64,000 nt of DNA, taken from positions 4,836,001 to 4,900,000 of the forward strand of contig OY751487.1 in NCBI GenBank assembly GCA_963565915.1, written 5' to 3'. Made by a program: the position numbers and the translations under genes. This document shows positions 54,201 through 64,000 of the stretch, piece after piece. The stretch comes from Entoloma clypeatum (lineage: Eukaryota; Basidiomycota; Agaricomycetes; Agaricales; Entolomataceae). Under the pieces are notes generated by a model. That model saw nothing but the letters and a program-made list of their open reading frames with translations. It searched no databases and was not told the origin of the DNA. The first letter of the stretch is position 1. Each line of letters starts with the position of its first letter.

Positions 54201-56366
54201 CCAACCCACGATTTCCATTCGGAAGACAATGATGCACATGGTCCTGGCGGTTCACATTACCCGTCTAATCCAGGAACCCATGATGACAATCATAACCTCC
54301 CTGATACAAATAGCGACCAAACTGGTCAGCTTCCCGAAGGTTCCAGTCAGACTTCTGATGGAACAAACAGACAGGACACCGCTGAGAATCAGCAGTGGGT
54401 TCCCCGGACTCGCAATCCAGGGAAACGTGTGCGCACAGATGCACCAAACGATGATCATGCCTTACCAGGAGATTATCGCCCACAGACTGATCGTCCTCGT
54501 CGTACTCGGGTTATACCCCAGCGTCCTGGAAATGTTTACGGGAATAACCCGGCTGAGGCCTTGCGTCAAAATCAGCGTGATTGGAGCAGAACCGTTCAGG
54601 AGGATTCACGGCGATACGCCTATAATCCCCGATCGGAGACCAGACCCCAGCAATCTGGCGCTGATCCATCAACTAGCTCCGCTGATCCTCAGATGTATCA
54701 GAACAATTCCAATCCGAATTCAGATATAGATATGGAGGAATTACTCTATATTAGGGAAGGGGGAGGACAGTCACAAATGCTTGCGCACTTGCTATCTAAA
54801 GCAATCCCTGCATATGACGAAATTCCACAAGACCCAAAGTCTTGGCAAATGAAGGACATAAATAAGCTACCTGAAAAGGAAAAGCTTGAATGGAAAGCAG
54901 CATGCCGTGAGGAACTAGAAGCCCTCCGGAAGCGCAATGTCTTTAAGTTGGTTGACCTGCCTAAAGGTCGTAAAACCATCAGAAATCGATGGGTATTCGA
55001 CGTCAAAACTGACGGATGAAAGAAGGCACGACTCGTTGCCAAGGGTTTCTCACAGATCGAGGGTATCGATTTTGATGAGATCTTCTCACCTGTGATACGT
55101 TTCGAGACTATCCGAATCCTCTTCGCCGTAGCTGCGCTTGAAGGATGGGTGATTGAAGGAGTAGATGTCAAATCAGCTTTTCTCTATGGAGAGCTCGATG
55201 AGGAAATCTATATGAATCAACCCGAAGGCTTTGTTGTCAAAGGCCAAGAACGGAAGGTCATCCGTTTATTAAAAGCACTCTATGGCCTAAAACAGGCTGC
55301 GAGAGCGTGGTGGATCGCGCTCAATGCATCAATGGAGAAGCTAGGTTTTACTCGATGTAGAACCGACTCAGGCGTCTTTGTTTACCACAACAAACAATCA
55401 GGTGATTTGATAATCGCTTTGATCTATGTTGATGACGGCCTGTTCATGGGATCAAACCCAGATCTTGTTCGCAAGATAAAATCTGACTTTAAAAATAAAT
55501 GGGAAAGTCGTGATCTTGGTATTGCTAAAGAATTCTTGCGTATGAGGATACGACAAGATTCAGAAAAGCAGATCGTAACAATCGATCAGTCAGAATACCT
55601 AAAGAAGATCATTAAGTGCTTTGGCTTAGAAAATGCAAAGGCTGCTGACACTCCACTCCCAAAGGGTTATTACCCTGCACCAAATGAGGGGGAGGTGGAT
55701 CCCACACTCAAAACAAGGTACCAAATGATCATTGGATCGTTGTTGTACTTGTCCATTGGAACGAGACCGGACATTGCTTTTGCAGTTGCAAAAATGTCAC
55801 AAATGTCTGCAAACCCTTCCAAAGAGCATGAGAAATACGCTCTACAGATTATCAGATATCTTGTTGGTACTCAAGACTATTCTATAATCTATGATGGTCG
55901 ATCCAAAGCTTCCTTTGAAGCATGGACAGATTCAGACTGGGCGTCAGACCCATCTGATAGAAAGTCCCAATCGGGATATTTCCTTAAGCTTGCAGGAGGA
56001 CTTGTTCTTTGGAAAAGTCGCAAGCAAAAGACAGTGGCACATTCGTCCACTGAGGCGGAAATGGTTGCTGCCAGTGAATGTTCGCGGGAGTGCGAATGGG
56101 TTACTCATCTCTTCAAAGAGCTTGGACTACAGGACATTACCAAAATGCCGTTCCATGTAGATAACCAAGGCGCGATTTTCAATGCGCAAAACCCAGTCAC
56201 TGAAGGCAGAACCAAACATATAGCAATCCATCACTTTGCTATACGCGATAGAGTTAAAGATGGATTGATCGAACCACGGTTCGTTCCGGGAACAGAGAAT
56301 CCGGCTGATATGTTTACCAAGCCACTTGGTCGCCAGGAATTTGAAAAATTCCGTGCTCTACTCTGA
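51240..56366 (+). pseudogene. Copia-2 Gag-Pol, one in-frame TGA
   Basis: I start Gag at 51240 (MSSNSKLDLASS), because it aligns with the starts of Copia-1 and Copia-3 Gag; the 11 codons before it lie in the predicted intron. Gag has TSKEMWDLIATKL and a K/G-rich tail without CCHC. Protease WILDSGASLHFTY (D at 52803). Integrase has WHKRFGHPSHE, CKGCALGKM, HSDLKQF, FDGGGEF and NGRAERFN. TGA at 55017-55019 in DG*KKARLVAKGF, where the family has arginine; the same frame continues. RT has FSPVIRFETIRI and YVDDGLFMG. RNase H has DSDWASD, SSTEAEMVAAS and DNQGAIFNAQNP, ending at 56366. Otherwise intact, so one base change separates it from a full frame. Confidence 0.92.
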
Positions 56367-56430
56367 ATGGAGTTTAAAGAGCCTTATACTCCACTTACGA
56401 AACCTACCCGGGATTCTAAGTGAGGGGGAG

Positions 56431-56779
56431 TGTTGAACATATTGCCAGATATGTCGCACTATGTGCTTGTCACAGGAAGTGACTATAAGTCACTATTACC
56501 ATATATGTGAGTTTATGGTATAACCACGGATGCATGACTTGTTTACATATTGTTTGTACAATGGTCCGTGCGCATATTGGATTAGTATAAATACCCATGT
56601 ATTTAGTACGGTGAATCCTAACTTCTTGAACACCCCAGTTCTTTGAGTTAACTAACAAGCTAGTACAGCTTCTAGATTTCCTTTAGTTACTCTTAACCAG
56701 GTTAGTTGAGCTTCCTTCATGCCTTCGTACCGTTACATCTTGAGCCCCCTTTGGGCTGCCTATGTCGGTTACATCATTA
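56431..56779 (+). repeat. 3' LTR of Copia-2
   Basis: Partner of 50026-50374. The leader-ORF start is present here too but runs into flanking gypsy sequence. Followed by CCAAG. Confidence 0.93.
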
Positions 56780-57223
56780 CCAAGAGCTCCTTGTCATATA
56801 TCTTGTAGTTCTGTTTGGCCGCGGACATGGTCCGTGACAAGAACATGATGGGGTGCCATTTGTCGTCCTATTTCTGAGAGAGGACGGCTCCAATTGCATA
56901 GCCCGATGCATCAGTTTTGACCCTGAACTGCCCATCTGGTTTTGGTAGTGCCAAGACTGGCATCGATGTGATTGCCTGTATGGGACCTTCGAACACTTTT
57001 TGCTCTGTTGGTCCCCAAGTAAACATAGTGCCTGCCGCCTGTGAGTGCAGTGAGTGGTTTTGCAATGTTGGAGTACCCTTCAATGAATTGTCGATAGAAG
57101 TTGGCAAACCCAAGAAATATCTGGACTTCTTTCTTTGATGAGGGTGCTTGCCAGTTTCGGATCGTATCCACCTTCTCAGTTTCCATCTTGATGTGTCCTT
57201 CTCCAACAACATATCCCAATATA
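56780..57223 (-). pseudogene. pol: Gypsy-A3 RNase H/RT remnant
   Basis: Continues from 50025. [36 protein letters not shown] and [20 protein letters not shown]. Ends abruptly at 57223, within the sequence that reads ATATTGGGATATG in A1. Confidence 0.85.
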
Positions 57224-57836
57224 CAGTACCATTCTGGCTCCAACAACCTCTGATTATCTCTGATCAATTCTGCTCCCATGATCTCTGATCAATTCCGATA
57301 TTCTGGACATCCATTATCTCCGCATCTCCACACGTTGCCATCTTGCATTTAATATTCATAACTCCATGCCTTTATGCATTTCATATCCATATTCCCGTTT
57401 ACTTATGCATTGCCTTTTCCGCATGGTCCATTGACCGACATCTCCAATGTTCAATACAGTTGCTGGCAACTTACACCACAACTCCGGACCTACTCCGACC
57501 ATCTCTGTAAAGTAATCACATTTAGGTATTTAAGCTCATACCATACCTGTAGTTCCTCAGTTCAAATATCAACCAAGTTCACTCCTCTACTCTCAGTTCA
57601 TGCCAGAGATCCTCGCTGTGGTACAATACGCCGACGACATCATCATCTTCTGCTTTTCCTCCATTGTTACCCTTGGATGAGCTCAGTACTGTGTCTGAGT
57701 CACAACTCCAACGTTGTCCAACCACTTCCACATCAGCGTGTTCCTCACCAAGATCTCTCCGAGGACCTCCGCACCTCCAACCTCTCCTCCAACCTCCTGA
57801 AATTGGGACACCTTATCCAACAAACGGCGGCGCAAC
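57224..57836 (+). repeat. Dispersed repeat R1, copy 2, with LTR-like sequence
   Basis: 57655-57836 is the reverse of 35553-35728. The part before it has a TATTTAAG box-like motif (about 57530) and no long frame. Cut at 57837 by a TIR-element end, in the middle of GGCGGCGCAAC. Confidence 0.6.
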
Positions 57837-58471
57837 TAGTGTTTAAAAGTCCGGTTTGGTCCGGTTTTTGACCCTCAAAATTTAGAGACCGAGACCGAGA
57901 CCAATTTTTTGGTTCACATGATCTCGAAAAAACTGAACTGGACCAATGCAAGACCGGTGCATTGGTTCCGTTTACCTCAAAGAAGTGAGCAGACTGGTCT
58001 CAACTGGTTTAAACCAATATATTACAAGTAAAATAAGACTAAGGACACACGCGCACAGCCCAATGCTGCATGCATGTGTCATACTCCCTCAATTGGTCCT
58101 CCATGGGCTCAGCCCAGCCCCATGTGCTCTGGGGCATGACTCGATGCCGTTGGGTGTGAAAGGGGGCCGTTGGGCACGTGTCGTGGCAGGTGCACGGTGC
58201 CGTACAGCGCGAAGGGAGGCCATTGCACGTGAAGGAAGGGTGCTGGGTGTGAGTCGACGGTGTTGAGGACGCGAGGCAGCCGTTGGGAATTAGAGAGGCC
58301 GTGGGGCACTAGTCGGGGCAGTTGGGCAAGAGGGGCGGCCGTTGGGGACATGAGGCAGCCATTGGGCATGAAAGGTGGCCATTGTGCGTGGGTTGATGGC
58401 GTTGAGGGCAAAGGGACAGTGTTGGGGGCAAAGGGACGGCATGGTGTGGGTCAATGGCGGTGGGCGCAAGT
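57837..58471 (+). mobile_element. Second TIR-element end with minisatellite array 3
   Basis: Starts TAGTGTTTAAAAGTCCGG and matches 38022-38240 closely, then matches 39870-40225 (CACAGCCCAATGCTGC and the CCGTTGGGC units at 58145-58460). It shows the family's internal order without the 1.6 kb insert seen in the first copy. Truncated by the Copia-3 LTR. Confidence 0.65.
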
Positions 58472-58761
58472 TGTTGGAACAGCATACGATCACATCAATG
58501 CTGGAGGTGATCACAGCGGATGCGTTGTCTTGCAGTCCTAGTATACTCTATGCTACGCGCTACAGATCGTGTATCTACGATAGAGAGAGATCCTACTACT
58601 AACCTTGAGAGGTGTTTGCAGGTGGGGGTTACTCAGTAAGAGCGTTATATTGCACAGAGAATAAGGACAGTCTTATATACTAGTCTACTTATTTGTACAC
58701 TATTTGTACATCATGGGGTTGAGCACATGGCACGTCTAATGGAAGCGGAACTCGTTCAACA
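58472..58761 (-). repeat. 3' LTR of Copia-3
   Basis: TATA (reverse of 58671-58680) and a splice-donor-like AAG/GTTAGT with the G at 58603. Left flank is the minisatellite. Confidence 0.9.
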
Positions 58762-58788
58762 CTCCCCCTCGATGTGTATACATTGGAT

Positions 58789-61700
58789 TTATGAAAATGT
58801 CAAGCCTAGATGTTGGCGACATCTTTCAAAGAGTTCCCGACTAAGATTTTTAGTTAGCATATCCGCAGGATTGGATGTGCCTTCAATGTACTCTACAGTG
58901 ATCAATCCACGAGAGATGTATTCTCGGATGATGTGATATCTTAGATCGATATGTTTAGTACGGCGTTCCTGTACAGGGTTGTTCCCAATAAAGATCGAGC
59001 CATGATTGTCAGCATAGATCGGGACATTCCGCATTAGGAAGCCAATCTCCTGGAAGAGCTGGATTACCCATTTTACTTGGCGGCCACAATTGGACATTGC
59101 CATGTACTCTGCTTCAGTAGATGGATGAGCAATGGTTTTTTGTAGACGACAAGTCCAGCCTACAGAAGCACCTGCAAGCTTCAGGAAAAAGCCGGTGCAG
59201 CTTCAACGCTTAATTTCATTGGATGCCCAGTCAGAATCTGTGTAGACATGTAAGCCCACATTTTGATCACTGGAATAGGTCAGTCGGTAATCAGAAGTGC
59301 CCATGAGATAGTGGATTATATACTTCGCTTTATCAATGTGTTCCTGGGTAGGATTTGCCGAGAACTGTGATAATGTAATCACGGCAAAGGCAATGTTGGG
59401 TTGTGTACCGATCATTAAATATAGCAGAGACCCTATGATCTGCTGAAATTGTGATCGAAGCGCAGCAGTGCCAGTGCCAGCATTTGCTGTTGGCTTGTAT
59501 CCAGTAGGTAGAGGAGTCTTGGCGATCATTGCATTTGTCATGCCGAATCTCTCTACAACTTTCTGTAAATAGGCACATTGATCGATCATGATTGTATTCT
59601 TGGTACACGTGATGTGCATTCTCAAGAATTCAGTGGGTTCACCTAGATCACGAGATTCCCAAATAGCCATGAATTCGGCTCTTTTAACAGTTGTAAGTTT
59701 AATGTCTGGTCCCATGAACATTGCGTCATCGACATAGATTATCGCTAGTACAATGGTTCCGTTTGGGGAGTAGAAAACAAAGATTCCGGCATCAGATATG
59801 ACCCTTCGGAAACCTAGTTTCTTCATGGATTTCTCCATGGCATGCCACCATGCAAGTCCAGCCTGCTTCAAACCGTAAATAGCCTTATGCAGGCGCCAAA
59901 CAAGAAGTTCTTTGCCTTTTATTTTGAAGCCTTCAGGTTGCATCATGTATAACTCTTCCTGGAGTTTCCCATAAAGGAAAGCAGCAGTTACGTCAAGCGC
60001 AAGAATCACCCAACTCTCAAGTGCGGCGGTAGCGAGCATGAGATGTACTGTCTCGAATCGAACTACACCTCGTTGAAATTGATTCCCTCGATTTGCGAGA
60101 ACTCTTGAGCAACAAGCCGAGCCTTTTTACGGCTGTCGGTCTTTATGTCGAAGACCCATCATGATCCGATGGCCTTCTGTCCGGTTGGTAAAGATGTTAG
60201 ATCATAGACATCACGCCGCTTGATGCTATCAAGTTCCTTACGGCATGCGTCCAACCACTCATCCTGGAGGTTTTTCGGCATTTTGGCAATGCCACAAAAC
60301 TTCATCTCCCGGATATCACGGAACTGTGAGAGATTAGATTCAGAGTGAGGAACGGCTGATGCAAGTAGCGCGTTCAACTCAGCGATCTTTTTTGTGTCTC
60401 CCCCTCGTTTCCGAACTAATTGTTCTAGGTACAAGTTAAATGCTTTTGGAACTAGCTCCACATCATTCATCATTTTGCGCAGTAAGCTCTCCGCATCCAT
60501 ATCTTCCAAAGGTTTGTCATCAGGAACTTTGGGGTCATTGGGAGGAGTACCGGAAGATTTACTAGGCCCTGCATAGGTGGGGCTGCAGAAGGGGGATCGG
60601 AGGATTCATCTCCGCTCGGCTGATTACGCCGGCGGGAATGATAATGAACATCTCCGTCTCCAAAGTGGTGATCAACATCGTCATCAGGGTTTCCATCATC
60701 CTGAGACTCATCATGGGAAGGCTCATTTCCTATGGGTGTGTTGTGGCACTTTGGTATCCGGACACCTTGGAAAGAGTGTTTCATCAAATACCACAGTAGT
60801 ACCAATAAAGATACTGTTTTTATCAGTCATAAACTGATATGCTTTCATTCCTGGTTTAAAACCCATAAAGGTCATAAGCTCCGCACGTGGATTTAATTTA
60901 TTCACACAGCGTTCTTCAGGAATATAAACATAGGCAGCGCAGCCTAAAACACAGAGATTTGATACATCTGGTTTTTCCCCTTTTAGAGATTCAAAAGGTG
61001 TTTTCCAATAAAGTTGTTTAATTGGCGTGCAATTATAGACATGCACGGCATGTAAAACGCAAAACTCCCACCATGATTGTGGTAAGCAGGCAGCAAATCA
61101 CATCACCTGTGCTTTCTCTACAATGGTGCGGTTAATCCTTTCGGCTCGACCGTTTTGTTGGGGTGTATTAGGAGCTGAAATTTCCATGGCAATTCCAAGA
61201 TCCTCGAGGTATTTTACTACCCCAGTTTCCTTTTTGAACTCTCCCCCTCCATCAACACGCCATCGCCAAAATTGGGCATTAAACTGGGTTCTCATAAGCA
61301 TTGTCCACTTTTTGAATGCATCAGAGGTATCAGATTTAAGTTTCAACAATACCGTCCAAGCATGCCCAGAATAGTCATCCAAGAAGCTGACGTAGTATTT
61401 AAATTTGTGATAGGAGGCGACAGGAAACTCTTTGAGGTCCGAATGGAGCAACTCAAAGGGTCTGGAAGCACGTGAAGATGAAGGAGGGAAGCTTTTCAAC
61501 CTCAACTTCGCTTCTGCGCAGGGACGGCATGGCTTATCCTTAAGGGGAAATTGGACGTCCCTTGGGAATCCATCACATGTGTTGGGTGCCTTTTTCAGGA
61601 CATCTTTACCAGGGTGTGCAAACCGCTGATGCCAAATGCTGTAATCGGCTTTATAGACATCGATATTTCTAGCATTTAGCTGCGTGATTTGTTCAACGCA

Positions 61701-63741
61701 TGTATTTACCCAGTATATTGTCGAACTGGGAAAATGAGGTTCACATCTTAGTACACACTTTCCATCTTTGAAGAAACTAAGATTGTCAGCTGAGCCAGCA
61801 ACATTTAATCCAGATTCTTGAAGAATTTCGCCCATCGACATGAGGCAAGTGGAAAGCTCTGGGATGTGTAGAGCCGGATAAAGCCGAGTCGTTAGACTTC
61901 TTGGCTTTCCTTGACGCAATGGTATCGTGTGAGTGATAAACACGGTCCCTCTTCCATTTATAGAGATCTTTGCTTTGCCCGCAGTTTGGGCAGTACGGAC
62001 AGATTTCTCTTCTTCGTGCATTGCAAAGTCACTCATCTCTGCGGTGAAGTGCATACTAGCGCCGGAATCCATGATCCACTCAGCGTCATTAGTATCTTTG
62101 GATTTGTTCTTACATTTTGAACATGAAGCAAAATGATCATATATTTCCTCCATGAAGGAGGCAGCAACGACAGGTGATTTTAAATAACTACGACCCGGTT
62201 CTAGTGACTCATCACGATTCTGGGTGTGTTCTTCTGTCATTGTGTGCTCATGTGAAACTTGTGAAAGAACATACCTCAGGTCGTTGCATGATGATCCTCC
62301 GAAAAGCTCGTTGTCGACTTCATCTGCCCAACTGAAATGCATCCGCTTGGATGGTCCAGGTTCATCTTCATCATACTCGTATTCCTCATCGAAGTCCATC
62401 ACGGTATCGGCATTATAATCTTGGCGTTCCATTAGGAACAGGGAAGCCTCGTCCATTACCTCATTGTCAGGGGTCGAATATATCCCCAGAATGTCTTCAG
62501 GGTATATGACATTATTGATGTTTTGGAGGGTCTGGGATGTTCCCACAATGCCAAGAGATGTGACAATGTCGCGCACTGCCTGCATCTCAGGGTACATCGA
62601 CGGTTGATTTACCGGAGCACCTGTGAAGCATTGCGCAGATGTGTTTGTCATGTGATCGAGGAGTTCTCTTGCACCAGCAGTCATGATGTGTTCAGCGGGA
62701 CTAGATGTCAACCGCGATTTGAGGGGAGGAGGACGACGGGGGTCAGTCATTGGAGTAGAAGATTGTTGGGGGGGGGATGACGCGTCCTGAGCCTGTGACA
62801 GTGGTGAAGGGAAATGTTGGCAGATTCATAGTCATTGCCAACGAGGCAATATGAGAGCAGCCGGCAGTGTCACCTGCAGCAGCCTCTTGGGCGCGCTGGG
62901 CCTTTTTCCAACTCCGCGACCCTTCCTTTTTGGGTACAAACGGCTGCTTCTTGTTTTGATCACCGGAATTGTTCAATGGTGTCTCTTTTGCCTTTCCTTC
63001 TCCTTTGTTCTGTTGATGAGGTTTGCCGGAATTCTGGTTTGACCCAGAAGCATCAGCAGGTCCCAGACCATTGCGCCAGGGGGGTCCCTGTCCTTTCCGC
63101 TTGACAGCGGAGATCTTGTTGGCAGCCGGAAGTTGTGCTTCGGCTTGTATGCGCATATGCTCCGTGGTTACAATCTCTTCAACATCTGTAAGTTTGAAAG
63201 TATCTAACTTCCATTCTTTGGCCAGATGCGAACCAAGATGTTTCCACTTGGGAGGTAGACGGTGCACAGCAAGCATCCCTTGCAATTTAGGAGCGAAGGG
63301 GATCTTGTGCCCGTCAAGGCGTGCCAAGAGATCACAGAATTTAGAAAATTCCGGACGGGGGTCACCACCAGTCAGGTGCCAATTGAGAGTCAAGGCGAAG
63401 TCCTTGAACATCTCATCAGGGCCTTTGTTCTCAAAGAGAGTTTTCAGCTGATCCCAAACCTCTTTCGAAGTCTGGAATGCTGTAACCTCATGCTTTACAG
63501 ACTCCACCAGAGATAAGACGATTGTGCAGCGCGCTTTCAAGTCTTTCTCCTTCCACTTGCGGAACTCCTTTCGTTGTTCAGACATCGAAGCAGCTGTCAG
63601 GGAGGTTGGCTGTAACCAGTCCCCAGATACGAGCATCCAGGTCCCTTCAAACTGTAAAAACCCTGTCATCTTATCGCTCCACTCCTTCCAGTTAGAGCCG
63701 GTCATCTTGACGACAGTGGATTTGTAATCAAAAGAAGACAT
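58789..63741 (-). pseudogene. Copia-3 Gag-Pol, broken
   Basis: Gag from 63741 (MSSFDYKSTVVKMTG) has FQTSKEVWDQLKTLF and a K/Q-rich tail without CCHC. A run of nine C (63 nt region near 62769-62777) shifts the frame between VTGSGRVIPPP and PMTDPRRPPP. Protease WIMDSGASMHF near 62070. Integrase has WHQRFAHPGKD, CRPCAEAKL, HSDLKEFP, VDGGGEF and NGRAERIN. RT has YVDDAMFMG near 59735. RNase H has TDSDWASNE and DNHGSIFIGNNP. TGA stops at 61098-61100, 60159-60161 and 59203-59205 each stand where arginine is expected (MRF, SRW, RRS). Further frame changes lie near 60780, 60060 and 59110. Confidence 0.9.
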
Positions 63742-64000
63742 GATTTGATGCGAAGGGTGAGAGCGCAAAAGACTGGAAATAGAATGTGTCAGTCGCATGT
63801 CAAATCACTGGATCTTAGATGAAACAGGGACACAGCAACATGTGTTTTACTCCACTAGGGTCCATCAGACCCCTATTCCACATTTAACATCATACACAGA
63901 GTTAACTGGTAGACACATGTATGGAGGCAGATGGGCATCGCGATCATCGGGGTATTATCGCCCGGATCTGCTAGCTCATCACGCTACACGATGATGTGGG
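63742..64000 (-). promoter_or_regulatory. Copia-3 leader with splice-acceptor-like sequence
   Basis: On the minus strand CGACTGACACA followed by TTCTATTTCCAG ends at about 63776, some 35 nt before the gag ATG. No long ORF in the visible 259 nt. The 5' LTR lies outside. Confidence 0.5.

Larger units (their letters stand above)
50026..56779 (+). mobile_element. Copia-2: Ty1/copia element with an extra leader ORF
   Basis: 349 bp LTRs at 50026-50374 and 56431-56779, about five differences, TSD CCAAG at 50021-50025 and 56780-56784. They begin TGTTGAAC and end CATTA, so the terminus is TA rather than CA. The primer site GGTTATGGGCCC is at 50375-50386, the polypurine tract GAGGGGGAG at 56422-56430. 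Order: leader ORF 50314-51150, gag-pol 51240-56366 with one TGA. Inserted in RNase H of gypsy-A3. Confidence 0.95.
48291..57223 (-). mobile_element. Ty3/gypsy gypsy-A, copy A3, truncated at both ends and split by Copia-2
   Basis: Contains ORF3 start (ATG at 48350, cut after about 20 codons by gypsy-B), chromodomain/integrase (48420-49345), more integrase and RNase H (49344-50025), then Copia-2, then RNase H and RT (56780-57223). About 290 nt of integrase core is deleted near 49166. The 5' half of the element (rest of RT, protease, gag, LTR) is missing beyond 57223. The stop at 48996-48998 matches the one at 1883-1885 in A1; A2 has CGA there. Confidence 0.9.
58472..64000 (-). mobile_element. 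Copia-3: Ty1/copia element, 5' end beyond the window
   Basis: 3' LTR at 58472-58761 (290 bp, TGTTGGAAC...GTTCAACA on plus), polypurine tract reverse of CTCCCCCTC at 58762-58770, broken gag-pol on the minus strand, leader from 63742 to the window end. The 5' LTR and primer site are not reached. Confidence 0.92.

Noticed and set aside
57601..57680. QYADDIII read as a reverse-transcriptase YADD box
   Set aside because: The frame is 26 codons long with no other RT motif; likely coincidence in a GAC/ATC-rich stretch.
1..64000. CRISPR arrays, rRNA genes, bacterial operons
   Set aside because: No regularly spaced identical repeats, no rRNA sequence, and introns and LTR elements throughout indicate a fungal nuclear chromosome.

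Overview
The window is a heavily transposon-invaded segment of a fungal chromosome, most likely from a mushroom-forming basidiomycete. Three things point there: a host gene with many 50-71 nt GT-AG introns, degraded copies of the eukaryotic CCR4-NOT scaffold gene NOT1, and LTR retrotransposons of chromodomain Ty3/gypsy and Ty1/copia type with U3 TATA boxes and fungal-style primer sites. No species is assigned.

Layout. 1-11750 holds two rearranged NOT1 pseudogene copies. Copy A is split by a full-length gypsy element (A1, minus, 452-7057, TSD CTCCG). Copy B (10495-11747) keeps the matching empty site. 11750-22335 is the only island without LTR elements. It holds a small hypothetical gene, a beta-trefoil-like gene, an IFI6/ISG12-like fragment and one apparently intact host gene, a 16-exon membrane-anchored amidohydrolase (18098-21890, minus). 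22336-34556 is a second gypsy copy (A2, plus) interrupted by a nearly pristine copia element (Copia-1, minus, 26394-32202, TSD GCATC) with an uninterrupted 1589-codon polyprotein. 34557-41763 is a patchwork: an inverted LTR piece, a GC-rich minisatellite, a Tc1-like transposase split by a solo Copia-1 LTR, a gypsy RT fragment, a TIR-bounded element, a 416 bp palindrome and a tRNA-like block. 41764-48290 is a different chromovirus (gypsy-B, minus). 48291-57223 is a third gypsy-A copy interrupted by Copia-2 (plus, 50026-56779, TSD CCAAG). 57224-58471 holds repeat fragments, and 58472-64000 is Copia-3 (minus), running off the window.

Biology. Gypsy-A appears to self-prime reverse transcription like Tf1: 11 nt at the predicted RNA 5' end complement the primer-binding site. 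Both gypsy families carry an extra ORF between the chromodomain and the 3' LTR. All three copia families have a splice acceptor just upstream of the gag ATG and a GTAAGT/GTTAGT donor in the LTR after the TATA box, so the spliced RNA would lose the primer-binding site. Copia-2 also encodes a 278-aa membrane/cysteine-rich protein inside that predicted intron. Most nonsense codons in the decayed copies are CGA-to-TGA changes, a footprint of CpG methylation and deamination. Clusters of TGAGTCA (Gcn4/AP-1-type sites) sit in the U3 regions of both gypsy families.
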